64,000 nt of DNA from Chalciporus piperatus. Lineage: Eukaryota > Basidiomycota > Agaricomycetes > Boletales > Boletaceae. Position 1 is the first letter of the stretch. Each line of letters starts with the position of its first letter. This document shows positions 20,587 to 33,259 of this stretch, piece by piece. The position numbers and the translations under genes are program-made. The notes under the pieces were generated by a model. It was not told the origin of the DNA and searched no databases. It worked only from the letters and a program-made list of their open reading frames with translations. The stretch spans positions 1-64,000 of the forward strand of contig JBBPTG010000121.1 of NCBI GenBank assembly GCA_038093975.1, in the 5' to 3' direction.

Positions 20587-22268
20587 ATGCACAACGCACT
20601 CTACATCGAAGAAATTCTCCTCAGTATCTTTGCTCACTGTTTCAGGTTTAAAGGTCATGGGCGCATAAGACATCCTTGTTATGCGAGCAGAGACCTTGCA
20701 GCACTCGCCAGGACGTGCCGAACATTCAAAGACCTGGCGTTGGATATGATTTGGGCTGAACTACCCGACTTGACCCCGTTGGTGCGGTGCCTCCGGGACG
20801 TCTCAAGTGTGGATTCGAAGGGGGTAAGTGCCTTTAGGTTTTCTACAGAGAAGAGGGGACTGAAAGAAGCCTGTGAAAGATGTATTCTCTTCAAAGACAA
20901 CTCGAAAATGCAGAATGGGAAATTCTTCGAAACTACACATCTCGCGTCCGCGTTGTAGTTGAGCTGCACGATACATCCGGTCTGGCCGTGAATTGTATCA
21001 GGCAGCTCTCCAGTCCCCCGAACCCCGACGAATCATTCTTTCCCAAGCTCCAGAATGTAGCCTTGAATAAAATCAGCACCTTCCTTTATCCCTTTGTACT
21101 CCGTCACTTCACCAACCCACGACTGAAAGACCTCACTCTCATGGTCACCGGTATCCACGGAAGCTTCTATCACTCCTTTGGGCTCCTTTGTCCAAATATC
21201 GATTCCTTCAAGGCGGTCGAGTCCGCCGGTCCCACCCATTCAGAAATTATCTCCGGCCTCATACGCAATTGGCCAAACCTTCGACATGTCATATGCCACA
21301 CCGTTGTCCCGAATTTCAACGCACTCTCTCATCTCGCCGACTTGCCTAGTCTCTTGTCCCTGTCCTTCACTATGGACGACATACTGGTTAACCAATTCTC
21401 GAACACCGCTCCACTTTCCTTTTCAGCCCTCAATGATTTATCCGTCAGATCCAGCTCTTTGGACCCTCTCTGGAGTATGTTTCGTCACATTAAACTGCCA
21501 GTCATCCACGCCATCCATCTGTCGCTTCTCCAAGTTCGTCCCACTCTCGCAAATCTCCTACCGGTGTTCACCGCTCTCGCGGGAGCTTGTTCTCACGAAT
21601 CGCTAACCAAGTTGAATATTTGGATGCCCGGATATGAGATCGTCACTATGAATAATCCACCACCTTGCCGGCTTACCTTCAACCTTCTTCGCCCTTTGAC
21701 GGTCTTCCATAACGTCCAGACCGTATCCCTCGACGTTGTTTGGGGTGCCGACTTGAACGAGAGCGAGTTGTTGTGTTTAGCGTCATCATGGCCACGCCTA
21801 CAGTGTCTCCAGCTTGGCAACAAAGGCAACTGGACGCTATCGAGTGGCATCACACCATCGGGATTCGTACAACTTCTCGAACGATGCAGGTCACTTCGAG
21901 TGCTACACGTGATTATCAACACGCTGGGCTACACAGAAATCCCTCGGGGCCACCCTTGGCGTGGTCTAACCATGCCCAAAGATACATTAATCCATGTTCT
22001 CAACTCCCCCATCGAAGAAGATTCCGTCCATGCACTTGGTGCTTTCTTTCAGGTCGCGCCGTACCCCGATTTCAAGCTCACCACACACTGGAATAATCGT
22101 TATTTCAAAGCTCGACGACCTCAGGCTCAGGCTCGAGAGCCCAACAACACTTATGATTCGCGATGGGCGAGAGCTCGAGATATGGCCAGGGAGCTTTCAG
22201 AGTCTAGGGGGAAGTTGTTAAAATCAATCAAAACTCGCGCCTCTGGTGCCGCTCAAGCTTCGGAATAG
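20587..22268 (+). CDS. F-box/LRR-like protein
   Basis: Three exons: 20587-20645, 20691-20837 and 20897-22268. The product of about 525 residues starts MHNALYIEEILLSIFAHC, an F-box start common in basidiomycete families, then reads RDLAALARTCRTFKDLALDM across the first splice. The large last exon encodes a leucine-rich, repeat-like region (LPSLLSLSFTM, WPRLQCLQLG, CRSLRVLHV) typical of substrate-binding halves of SCF ubiquitin-ligase adaptors. Both introns have GT donors and AG acceptors that keep the frame. The C-terminus is basic and Gln/Ala-rich. The substrate is unknown. Confidence 0.85.
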
Positions 22269-22800
22269 CTCGAACCGAGATCAATAAAGGCAATGGAGAG
22301 GGGAGAATCTGGCGAGTAGGAGAGATTTATCCGAGAAAATAAAGATTGCAAGCCTGTGACTGAAAACTCTGATTGTACTTCCATGGTTGTAATATATCTT
22401 GAAGAATACCTGTCTCCCTCCTCAGACGCTATTCGTCTGCTATGGGCGAAGGCTTAAGATATAGCCCCAGAGGATCATGATTCCAGAAGGGATCAGAGTT
22501 GTGTGGAGATTCTGTGGAAATTACATTACACGACTTCAATTCAACACGTTCGCGGGGTCTCTAATTATCGGGCAAGTCGTGTGCGACCAGTACTACACGA
22601 AAGAAATTAGATTGGAATATTAAAAAATGGGTATTGTGCAATACGAATCAGGACGGAAACGAGAGGAATTCAGGTTAGACACATAATCAACTCAGGGGCT
22701 ATTAAATAGCCGCCGACATGCTATAACAACCTTTCACTGTCCCCACCTCATTGACACCTGCACAGGCTACGCATCTCCTGGTCTTGTCTTCTTGCTATCA
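22269..22800. other. Intergenic spacer
   Basis: 3' flank of the F-box gene and 5' flank of the next small gene. Nothing coding is seen. Confidence 0.5.
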
Positions 22801-22858
22801 TGTGAGTTGGAGCAAAGTTGGAGTGTTTTTGCGCTGACATCGCCATTTCAAAGAAACA

Positions 22859-23330
22859 ATGATTCGTCTCGGCGGTTACTACTTGAAGATGACCGACGCT
22901 AAAGACTGGGCACTGAAGCGCTGGCCCAATGCTACCTACACCGAGCAGCTCTGTATGGACATCAGACGTAGCTACCGCTCCCAGTACGAGAGGGGCTTGC
23001 CCGTCCGGCTGGCGCAGGTCAACGGAGAGCTTGTATGCTTCTTCTACGTCTGTCTCGAAGTTGACCCCAAAGCGACCCCGGAGCATTTCCAACCATTTGA
23101 AGAAACTCCGGAAGCAGTGGAATTCAAGAAGTGGATGTTCAAGCCCACCGGCCTTGAGGAACTCGAGGCGAGAACGCAGTGGACTAGTACTACTCAATCG
23201 ATATAGACGGTCAGTCTCCGCCTTGGTTATAAATATATAGAGCAAATTGATGTCGTTCATGTCCGCAGATGTCCGACGCCGTGATGCTCTTTTGAACGAG
23301 CGCATGATGATACTTGTCGACAATCTTTTT
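22859..23330 (+). CDS. Small conserved-family protein of unknown function
   Basis: ATG 22859 opens MIRLGGYYLKMTDAKDWALK and runs to a stop at 23204-23206. An intron may lie near 23210-23270, followed by an exon beginning ATGTCCGACGCCGTGATGCTC, because the same two blocks are both duplicated at 18870-19310. About 115 residues, soluble, with aromatic and acidic residues; the segment GLPVRLAQVNGELVCFFYV is the best conserved between the copies. I do not recognise the family. A longer minus-strand open frame covers the same stretch, but the duplication pattern favours the plus strand. Confidence 0.5.
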
Positions 23331-23339
23331 CACTCAGTC

Positions 23340-24204
23340 GTAACTCTGTATTTTGTAAATGGAAGTGTAGTCGATCTCGATAAACGTGTTCATCGTACGA
23401 CCAAGAAACCAACGAGCTGATTTAACTTGAACGACACCGTGCCACGCGCTCGTGCTAACGTTAGTGGAGGGTGAACGTTTGAACGACGTACGTTCTTCAT
23501 CCCAACTCTTCGGTCTGCCCAGGGTACTACTAAACTCGGGGGTGGTATTTGTAGACGGGTACCACCGACACTTTGCCGCTGGATGGAGGTCAGCATTTAC
23601 TTCCTTAGTGTCGGTCTCAGTCGGTGTACCTCGCGGTTGAGTTAATCATTGCGACACGTTTCTATGGGATTGGGATGGGAGCCGATCACGGACTGAGGGG
23701 AAGGTGTCAGTTGGAGTGGTTATTTCCAGATACTTGATGTGCATCGAGGGCCTGTACCAGGGAAGACGAAGAGCGAACCTGCTTGTCACTAGAACCAAGT
23801 CGACGATAGATCTGCGTTTGAATGATTACTTATGAGCCAGAGGGTGATAGTAGACGCAGTACGCGTCCCAATCACGAAAGGCGTCACTGGGATCAAATAA
23901 AAGGCTTGCCACTAGAATAATAGTGGTGGTATCACATGAATTGGGAAAAAGTCGGTACATGATCGTCGAGTTAACCAAGGCATGGGAGCAATACAAGGGG
24001 CATGTTTAACACATGGGATGTATATGTATGTTGTGTGCACGAGTCATGATCATGGACATGATGGGGGAATACAGGGGGTTGAAAGAAAGTGTAGCTATTA
24101 TACCAGATCGGAGCGTATCAACGTCTACATCGCGAGTCATGTCAGTCCGATCACTATCCTTAATTGATGGCAGGAGGGCATACCTTTTCACCCGTCCGAA
24201 CAGT
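23340..24204. other. Intergenic spacer
   Basis: No supported gene. It includes the 3' flank of the minus-strand gene that ends at 24205. Confidence 0.5.
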
Positions 24205-25326
24205 TCATCGTCTCGCCATGCGCTTTCGTTGTGGACCGTCTTCTTCGACATCCATCGAGTCACCCGATTGGAAGGGCAATTGCACGTGACCTACGGAACG
24301 CTGACTTCTCGTACGTCTCCTCGTGTTTCCCAAATTAGAAGAGACTGTCGAGGGGGGGTTACTGCTAGAAGCGGAGAGGACGTCTACGGCGGCCGTTGAA
24401 GGGGCTGCGTCGAGCATCATCATGACTGCATGCCGGCGTTTGGCACCTGCTGAAAAGTCTGCGTCGGGGAGTGGCGTCAAAGGTGCGATTGCGGGTATGC
24501 GGAATAGACTCTCAGAGGAAGTAGGAGGAAAGGCGGCAGCGGGCGGTGCTATGGTGGACGAACTGTCCGAGACGTCTTTGCGGGCAGACGTTGGTCGTGC
24601 TTTGGTGATACGCTGACTTGTGTTCGAGATGGCTGGTCTAGCTGGTGCGATGGTAGGGGAAGGGGAAGAAGGGTGGTTCAGAAGATTGACGTTGTTTGTT
24701 AATACCGGCGAATGCGGGGTAGGCGGGGCATTTGCGGTCTGAGGGACTGATGAGCTTAAACAAAGGAATCAGATAAACGGTATCTTACAGCGTTGTCATC
24801 TGCTCTATACGAAGTAGGGGCTGGCGGTTGTGATTTCTGGGAGGGGAACGAACGGGCTGAGGGTGTGTCTTTGTGTACATCGGTGCGGGTGGACGACGGA
24901 GTGACCCTGGCTCGGTCCCTGTCCTTCTCTCGCTCTTCGTCCTCGTCCTCTTCTTCCTCTCTCGACTTGACTGCATCCATCCGTGCTTCTATCCAGTCCA
25001 GAATCCGACCGATTGTGACTTCGCCGCTGTGTGGGTTGTTGGTGGATGGGGCGATGCCGCCTGCGGAGACGCCTTGCTGAATCATGATCATGAGATCCTG
25101 GCAGGCAGCTGCATAACCTGCGTTGTAAGCTCGTTTTGAAGCATGCCTGGATGACCTGTAGAGAGTGGTGATACTGAGCGCGGCAGCTAGAGAAAGGGAT
25201 ATGAGTCAGCCACTCGATGGTAGTATTGAGAAGAGCAGTACCCTTGAAGTTATTGAGTAACTCTTTCTCTGCCTTTTCAAAGTTTGATGCAGGCAGAGAC
25301 TTTGCGAGTCCGTCGAGCGATTCCAT
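24205..25326 (-). CDS. Conserved fungal protein with a helical N-terminus and a disordered basic tail
   Basis: Minus-strand gene from ATG 25326. Exon 1 encodes MESLDGLAKSLPASNFEKAE. A splice (GTACTG to CTCTAG) gives AAALSITTLYRSSRHASKRA followed by YNAGYAAACQDLMIMIQQGV, then an acidic/basic charged run, and a second intron near 24750-24785. The C-terminal part is Ser/Pro-rich, with GAKRRHAVMMMLDAAPS and a basic end (QRKRMARR) like a nuclear localisation signal. The helical core and KRRH-type motif remind me of the HUWE1-associated HAPSTR1/C16orf72 family, but I hold this only as a weak resemblance. It is divergent from the ABC transporter gene, with about 200 bp between the two starts. Confidence 0.65.
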
Positions 25327-25522
25327 CAAGTTTCAAGTTCTTGTCGAGTTTAGGAAAAGAGAATTATCGGGTTAGTGAGATGGATTACATAAGTTTCAAG
25401 GTAATATGTTTTTGTACCAATTTCGGTAGGTGGCTGTGCTACGAGTGATCCGAGGGTGACTGTACCGCGTGCCGATGTTCGGCTCAACGCAAGTTCAACG
25501 TTCGACGCCCATCTCCACGTCG
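25327..25522. promoter_or_regulatory. Short shared divergent promoter region
   Basis: Only about 196 bp separate the start of the minus-strand gene at 25326 from the chosen start of the ABC transporter at 25523, so the two must share a promoter region. An upstream in-frame ATG at 25475 would shorten it further. No TATA box stands out. Confidence 0.5.
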
Positions 25523-28500
25523 ATGGATTTTTCTCGTCTCTGCGGGGACGCGAATCCGCTCGACTGGTCTGACCCATGCGTCCGCTCGTCGTGGGCTGCA
25601 CTCGTTCCCGCCATCTTCGTCGCCGCTCTCTGTGTATTCTCATTCCCACTTCCACTCCCTGCATTCATCAAGTCGTTCTTTCGCGCGCTCAGGTCACCCT
25701 TCGAAGGTTTTCTTACTCTCAGAGAGGCAGAGGCCTTGGATCAAGCCGCTCTCGCTGCCAAAGCATACCCAGACGATGCAGAACACGTATTAGTGGTTGA
25801 CAGTGCTGTCCCACTCTGGCGTACAGTCTTGCTTGCTTTCGGAGCACTCGTACCAGCCCTGCTCTGGCTCGCTGCAGGCGCATATAGTCTCATCACGGAC
25901 AAGGAACATACTTGGACAGGTGTATCTGCCGTTTTGATCGGTGTAACTTGGGTGTATGGCGTAGCAAAACCTGTATTCTGGCCAAAAGCAACGGCTCATT
26001 TCGATCTTTTCACCCTATACCTCGTACACCTCATATTTGGTGTCATCCTCCTCGGCGGTGTACTTTACGATCACCAGATTTTCGATGTCCCTCTTCCCCC
26101 TCCTCTCAAATTTGGAGGCCTCATTTTCAATTTGGTCGCTGTCCTTGTCGACCTGGCGGTCGTATCTACGATGCCCATGGAACTTCCCAGCAGTCGTGTC
26201 AACAAGGAAGACATCGTAGGTCTTGCACATTTTATCTCTCTCTCGACTGACCGCATACATGCCTCTAGTACGTCAAATGTTCCCCAGAAGACTACGTCAC
26301 AATCTTCGAGTGGATCACTTTCAATTGGGTGTACCCACTTATCAAACGCGGAACCAGTACGGCCATGAACGAGGAAGATGTCTGGGATCTCAGCCCCACC
26401 ATGCAATCAAGACCCGTATTCACCAAGTTTACCACGATCAAGTAAGCCTTTCCCCACGCCGTCGTCAAACGCTAAGAATATCTTGACGTTCGTTCAGGGG
26501 CCTTACCCTCCTCCGTCGGCTCTGCCGGGCAAATTTGCTAGATCTCATGTGGGTCCTCATGATTTGTAAATGGTCGTGTGATGCTCATAAGTTCATAGTC
26601 TCGACTTTGCCTTGACCGTCGTCAGCGTCGTATTTAATTATGCATCTCCTTTCTTCCTCAAGTACGTGGTCTCTCACGTACAATGTCTCCCACTCACGTC
26701 TCTGAAGGTCGATTTTGGATGCAATTTCACCCGATGCTACCCCCAACCAGCGGTCGAATGCATATATCTATGCGTGTCTGGCATTCCTTTGCACGTTACT
26801 CAAGGTATATCAATATCTTTGTTGTCGCTCTCATGATCTTATCGTCCCTTGGAAAGGCCGAAGCCGACGTTCAGCACCTCTGGTTCGGCAGACGCGCTGG
26901 GACCCGATTGCGTGTGGAGCTCATGGCAGCTATCTACGACAAGGCACTCAAACGGAGAGATTATTCCGGCGTCGTTGACAAGGATAAGGTGAAGGAAGAC
27001 GCCGAGAAGAAAACCGGCGTTGCCTCTTCGGATAATCCCACCGGAGATGATCCCAAGGCGGGTGCTGACATCGGTAAGATCGTCAATTTGATGGCTGTCG
27101 ATGCGAACAGGATCGCTATGTTGGCTTCTTCGATGTATTTCATCTACGGAGGTAAGTTGGATCGTTCTCTGGGATCTCGAGCGGTAGTGACGGGTATGTG
27201 ACTTAGCACCGTTGGAGATTATCATTGCGTCGACGTTCTTGTACAAGTATGTTACTAACTTTCTCTCGTATTTTGCCTTGCTCATTTGGTCTTCAGTCTC
27301 CTTGGTCTCTCGGCCTTTGCGGGATTCGTTGTCATCCTGGTCGGATGGCCCCTCAACAGCTACATCATGCAACGCAGCGTTCGCATCCAGAAGGGCGTTT
27401 CTGCATCCCGTGACAAGCGAATGGCCGTCCTCAACGAGCTCATCGGTGCCGTCAAATTCATCAAGTTTTTCGCATGGGAAGACCGGTGGATTCAGCGTGC
27501 AATGGAGGCGAGAGGAGTGGAGATGAACTGGATGGTCAAGTGTAGGTTATTCCCACTGAATATATGGACAATTTGCTGATAGAAACTGAAACGCTATAGC
27601 CCGCGTCAACTCGGTCATGTTTACCGCACTCTGGAACTCAGCGCCCATCCTCGTCTCGCTCATTTCGTTCTTTGCGTATGTGTACCAAGGGAACCAGTTG
27701 ACGGTCTCGGTTGCGTTCACTTCGATTGCGTTGTTCACCATGATTCGGTATGGCAGAGTTTTGGTTGGAATTTCGGATGGGTACTCACTGGTGCTATAGT
27801 CAGCCTCTGAACATTATTCCTGCTTGGATCGTGCAGATCATTCAGGTAAGTCCCTTTTGTTTCGGTAATTCCGCTGAGCCTCTGACATTGGTGCATAGAC
27901 CGGTGTTGCATTGAAGCGTATTGAGACCTACCTTGAAGAAGACGAGGTCGACGAACAGGTTTCCTCAATCAAGCGTGACCGTGCTCCCGCCGACTCCCTC
28001 GCTGAAGACGACGGTCTCGCTATCGAGAACGGATCATTCAAATGGAATGAAGTCCCTCCCCAGCAGGACGACAAAGACAAGTCCAAAGGCAAAGCAAATG
28101 ACAACGGCAATGCCACGCCAGCTGCAATAGCGCAGAGCCTCAACGACGGTTCGTCAACTGCCATTGATACGGAGAGTTTGACGGGCAGCGCGTTGCTCGA
28201 GGATCACAAGTTCGAGTTGCGGGATATCTCGGTGCGGTTCCCTGAAGGCGAGTTGACGCTCATCACTGGTCCGACTGCAAGCGGCAAGTCTGCCTTACTA
28301 GTCAGTGTCTCAATTCGCTGGTATACTTGAAGACGAACGACTGACATGGGTTGTAGCTGGCACTTTTGGGCGAGATGACTATCACGAGCGGCAGGTTGAT
28401 CATGTCCAAGAACACATCCAAGATCGACGAACACGGCAACATGCAGGCAATATCCTACGCTGCCCAATCACCCTGGTTGCGTCACCAATCTATCAAGGAC

Positions 28501-31500
28501 AATATTTTGTTTGGATACCCATACGACGAGGAACGATATAACACGGTCGTGGAGTGTTGTGCTTTGAGACCCGATCTGGATATTTTGGAAGATGGGGATC
28601 AGACGGAGATCGGTGCGAGGTAGGTTTTGATTTGGGAAGTTTTTTTGGGGGATGATGGATTGATCGTGATTTGGTTAGGGGCGTGAGTTTGTCTGGTGGA
28701 CAGAAGGCTCGGTGAGTGATGCTTTGGGAGAGGAGTTACGAGAGGTGCTGACGGGTGATTTTATAGTGTTGCTCTGGCTCGTGCGGTCTACGCTCGCACG
28801 AAATACGTCTTGTTGGATGATCCCCTCAGTGCTGTGGTACGTTTCCCGCACTGAAATCTATTGTTTTTTTTTCATCCGTCCGCTGATCGCTTGTTCACCG
28901 TGTAGGACAGTCACACTGCGCGATTCTTGTACGAGAAGTTGTTGCGTGGGCCTCTGCTCGCCAACCGCACGGTCGTAAGTTTCCCCCCGGACATCTTTCC
29001 TCCGGTGTTCACCTTTGATTTACGCTGCATCCCAGATTCTTGTTACCCATCATGTAGAACTCGTCCTCCCCGGCTCAGACTACCTCGTTCGGATGCTCGA
29101 CGGCCGCATCGATACCCAAGGCACGGTCAAAGAGCTCCGCGCGCAAGGCATTCTCGACCATATCACTCAAGATGCAGAAGCGGATATCAAATCTGAGGAG
29201 CCTGTTTCTCCAAGCGACGCACCCGCCGATGCCGACGCTAGCAATGGTGACAATGGTGCTAAAGACGGGTCGAAGAAGCCGCGAAAGTTGATCAAGGACG
29301 AACATCGGGAGAGTGGCGGTGTCAAGTGGTCGGTGTATAATTCGTATTTGAAAGCTTCGTGAGTCGTTTTGGTGTTGTGTTGTGTGGATGGGGGCTGATG
29401 CCATGGGCGATGGCCGCTGTTTGTAGATCGTATTGGACTTGGTCCATCTTGACTTTGTTGATCGTTTGTTCGCAGAGTTTGGGTGTTACTGAGAAGCTTT
29501 GGGTCAGGGTGGGTGTCGCTTTCGCTATCATAATGTGATGGACGGGTACTGAAAGGCGCTTGTTATGATTAGGAATGGGGTCAAGCATACAGCAACGACA
29601 CTGTGACAACACCCTATGGCTTCGCATCAAGCGTTCTGAAAGAGAACGAAGCCATGATGAACGGGTTCCTCCCCTCACACGACACGCTGCACTACTCGAA
29701 CCCATATTATCACGTTCAGACATCTCACAAGCTTCTCTGGTTCACCCTTCCTGATGCGAACGAGGAACCTCTGTTCTATGTGGGCGTTTATGGGGCTATT
29801 GGTCTCGCGACGGCCCTCGTGAGCATTTTGTCGACGACGGTGCAGTACACGGGTGCGTTGAAGGCTTCGAGGAGTATTTTCAGACAGTTGTTGGAAGGTG
29901 TCGTGAGAGCGACGATGCGTTGGCACGATGTGACGCCTCAAGGTGCGCAGCGCTTTTTTGCATTCGGACCGCATATATTGTCTGGTGAGGTGGAATGAAG
30001 GAGGACTTTCTCTCGACAGGTCGTATGCTCAACCGATTCGGCAAGGATATCGAAACGATTGATAACAACCTGGCTGGTTCGTTGTCCGCTGTGAACTCGT
30101 CCTTGGCGACGTTCGCTGCTGCCGCCATCACTGTCGCGTGAGTCCATCTCTCACAACGTTGTAGGATGATGGAGAAACTGAATTTCACGACTCTCAGCAT
30201 CATTTTCCCTTGGTTCTTGATACCCGCCTGTTTGATAGGTTTTGTTTATCGTTTCCTGGCTCTTGGATACTTGAACACGGGACGCGATCTTCGTCGGATG
30301 GAGTCTAATTCAAGGTCGCCTATTTTTTCTGGGTTCGGAGAGTTGTTAGAGGGTATCGTGACTGTTCGTGCGTTCTCGGCGGAGCGAAGGTTCCTAGACG
30401 ATTTGCATGGTAAGATCGACGTCACCACCAAGGTTTGTCCTTCCATCGCACTTTGCCTCTATCAAGTGGAACTCGACTGCTCACGCGACGTGTAGATGTG
30501 GTACAACTTTTGGATGACGAACCGCTGGCTCCTACTCAACTTTGATGCACTCGGCGGTCTGGCGGTATTGACGACAACGATATTTGCGCTCTCTGGATAT
30601 GTCTCCGATGGTACTGCTGGTTTGTGTATCACGAGCGCGATGACGTTCACGATGAGCGTGTATTGGGCTTGTCGGTTCTGGACGGCTCTGGAGCTCGATC
30701 TCAAGTATGTTTCTTACCTTTTCTACATACACTTCGTCTGACACGCGTGTACGCCTAGCTCGGTCGAACGTGTCGTCGAGTACCTCGACCTCCCACAGGA
30801 GCCACCGCGAGTGATTGAGACGAACCGACCCCCTGCGTACTGGCCCTCCAGCACGAGCAATAACGCGCTCATCTCGGTAGAAGACCTCGTGATCAAGTAC
30901 GCGCCCGAGTTACCTGCGGTGTTGAAGAACGTGTCGTTTACACTGGAACCGCGCGAGCGGGTTGGACTTTTGGGTCGAACGGGAAGTGGCAAGTCGACGT
31001 TGGCGATGAGTATTTTGAGATTTGTGAGTCATGGGTGGTTGGGTGAGGGTCCGAATGTACGCGCTGATGCAGTGAGGTTGATAGGTGGATCCTGTTCAAG
31101 GACGGATCATGATCGATGGGATCGATATTTCGAAGATTGGGATTCATGATTTGAGGTCTCGTTTGGTGAGTTTTATTGTTGCCTTTCGAGGGGGGTTTGG
31201 ATGATTGGTTGACGGAGGTACTGTAGACGTTTATTCCCCAGGATGCGACTTTGTTCACTGGGACGTTGCGCGATAACCTCGACCCCTTCGGTAAGACTCT
31301 TTCTGTGTTGTTGGCATCGAGTCGCCGGTTCTGACCTGTTGTGATTGCAGACGAGCATGAAGACAGCGAACGTCTCGACGTCCTCTACCGTGTCCAGATG
31401 ATCAGCGAAGCCGGTTATCAATCCCAACGCACCTCGCGTACAGCCTCTGGAGCATCCACACCCGCCGAAGAGGTTCCCTCCTCGGCCGCCTCGATCGCCG

Positions 31501-32068
31501 CGACAGAAGTGGACCAAAAGACGACGATCACGCTCGACACGCAGGTTTCAGCCGGGGGCACCAACTTTTCTCAGGGTCAACGCCAGCTGATCGCGATGGC
31601 ACGCGCTCTCCTGCGCCGGAGTTCGATCATCGTGCTTGATGAAGCAACGAGCAGTATCGATTTCGAGACGGATGCCAAGATTCAGGCGACGATCCGGGAG
31701 GAGTTCAAGGAGTCTTTGTTGCTCACTGGTGCGTTTCCGTTGTGTTGTTTGCCTGTTCTGTTGGGGATGCGGGTTGTTGTTGACGATGCCATGACGTTGC
31801 AGTTGCGCATAGGTTGAGGACTGTGATTGACTATGACAGGTTGATCGTTCTCGACAAGGGGGAGGTGCGTTGCGTTTTATCTTGTCGTGTGATTCCTTCT
31901 TTCACAGAGCGCTCGCGGTAGGTCGCCGAGATTGATACGCCATTGAACCTGATCCAAAAAGAGGACGGGATATTCAGGAACATGTGTCTCAAGAGCGGAA
32001 CGTTTGCGGAGCTCGAGGCAGCTGCCAAGGCCAAGGCGGAGAGAGACCTTGCCAACGAGAGGCGGTGA
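25523..32068 (+). CDS. ABCC/MRP-type full ABC transporter
   Basis: One gene with many short introns. The N-terminal region (about 25523-26200) has several membrane helices, as in the TMD0 of MRP-type transporters. TMD1 spans about 26620-27830. NBD1 has Walker [12 protein letters not shown] (about 28268), Q-loop QSPW, signature SLSGGQKAR (about 28690) and [11 protein letters not shown], in which the usual catalytic Glu is Asp. A charged linker and TMD2 (about 29420-30770) follow. NBD2 has Walker [10 protein letters not shown] (about 30977), signature NFSQGQRQL (about 31567), LDEATSSID and the H-loop VAHRL across an intron near 31730-31812. One degenerate and one canonical ATPase site is normal for ABCC proteins, which export organic anions, conjugates or drugs across the plasma or vacuolar membrane. 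The tail ends NERR. ATG 25475 is an alternative start. Substrate not predictable. Confidence 0.93.
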
Positions 32069-32378
32069 GGGGGGATAAGTCACGATATTGCGGCATGATG
32101 TGGGGGGTATATAAGGTGTGACCTTTGAAAGACTGTCAATATGTAAATAGTGTTGGTGCACACATGACTGGTACGATAAATCAGGTTTTCTGGGTAACGT
32201 GCATGGTCGTAAACTGGGTGTCATCCCCATACTCAATGAAGAATGCACGTAAGATAATGCTCGTCGAGGTCCGGGAATGAATAAATGCTGTACAAGGTTG
32301 TGCTCGTTCATTTGGGCTACGCCCTGTGCAATCCGCTGAGAGAATTCTTCATGATGGGAAGGAAAAAGAAAAAAGAAA

Positions 32379-32462
32379 TCCGACCTGCCTGGCTCGAACA
32401 GGCGACCTCAAGATGATTTTCCCAATTACAGTCTCGCGCTCTTCCAACTGAGCTAAGGTCGG
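32379..32462 (-). tRNA. tRNA-Tyr (GTA) with an 11-nt intron
   Basis: Minus strand, 84 nt. The acceptor stem is CCGACCT/AGGTCGG with discriminator A, and C1-G72 is the eukaryotic tRNA-Tyr identity pair. The T arm is GCCTG-TTCGAGC-CAGGC. The anticodon stem CGAGA/TCTTG encloses CTGTAA, an 11-base intron one base 3' of the anticodon, and the final loop base. A tRNA-Tyr intron at this position is normal in fungi. Confidence 0.93.
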
Positions 32463-32784
32463 CTGATCGGTCATTCATCTTGCATGATGAATGGTCAATG
32501 GTTTCCCCTGTTTTCGTAGAACGTCAGACCTTTATGACCATCCATGGGAAGAGTTCAGAGCAAATGTACCATTGCGTTATCCTGGCACCAATCCAAGACG
32601 TCTGACCTATTACTGAGTACTTACTGAGCGAGCAGTTACAAGAGTTTATAAGCTGAGCAGCTGCAAACATCTGCAAACACCTGACGACGTGAACCACGAC
32701 GTCGGCATAACTCGACGGCAACTCGACGGACAGACTCTCCTCAAGGCCTCAACTACCAACTTCGCTCGTTTTAAAAGCCCATCC

Positions 32785-33259
32785 ATGGCTCGCGCACACC
32801 GCGTCGCCGTCTTCGCCGCTGTCTTCCTTCTCTTCTACGTCCTCGCTCTCTTCTCCATCATACCCATCCCGCTCCTCGACGCAGACATCTCCGCAGAAAT
32901 TCTTCCCGTCGTATGTCTTCCTTTCCATTCCTAAATACAACTAGTAGAACGTGAAATGACGCGCAAAGATTCCATGGTGGATGCTTGTATCCTTTGGCTC
33001 GTACTCCCTCTGGTGTCTTGGATGGGGCATGTTCACCTTCAGAGACTGCCCCGAGGCATATCACGAACTACTTAAGGTGCGTCATTTCACTCCACAATGT
33101 TCACTCCCCAGCCCACCTTCAATTCACACCACCTCCATCATCATCGGAACCTCTGAATCTCTTCCCCCCATGAACCGGGCCACTGACGAGGGTCTCCGCA
33201 CACAGGAAATAAACGAGGCGAAGAACGACTTGAGAAATAGAGGTGTCACTGTAGACTAG
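32785..33259 (+). CDS. dpm3: Dolichol-phosphate mannosyltransferase subunit 3
   Basis: Three exons (32785-32910, 32969-33076 and 33206-33259) give a protein of about 95 residues, the usual DPM3 size. Two membrane helices fill the first half (VAVFAAVFLLFYVLALFSII and, after IPWW, MLVSFGSYSLWCLGWGMFTF). The cytosolic C-terminal helix reads DCPEAYHELLKEINEAKNDL across the second splice and ends LRNRGVTVD, the characteristic DPM3 tail that binds DPM1. In the ER membrane DPM3 tethers the catalytic subunit that makes dolichol-phosphate-mannose, the donor for N-glycans, O-mannosylation and GPI anchors. All splice sites are GT-AG and in frame. Confidence 0.93.

Noticed and set aside
22748..23323. 191-codon minus-strand frame as a gene
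   Set aside because: The duplicated blocks at 18870-19310 conserve the plus-strand protein, so the minus frame is a shadow.
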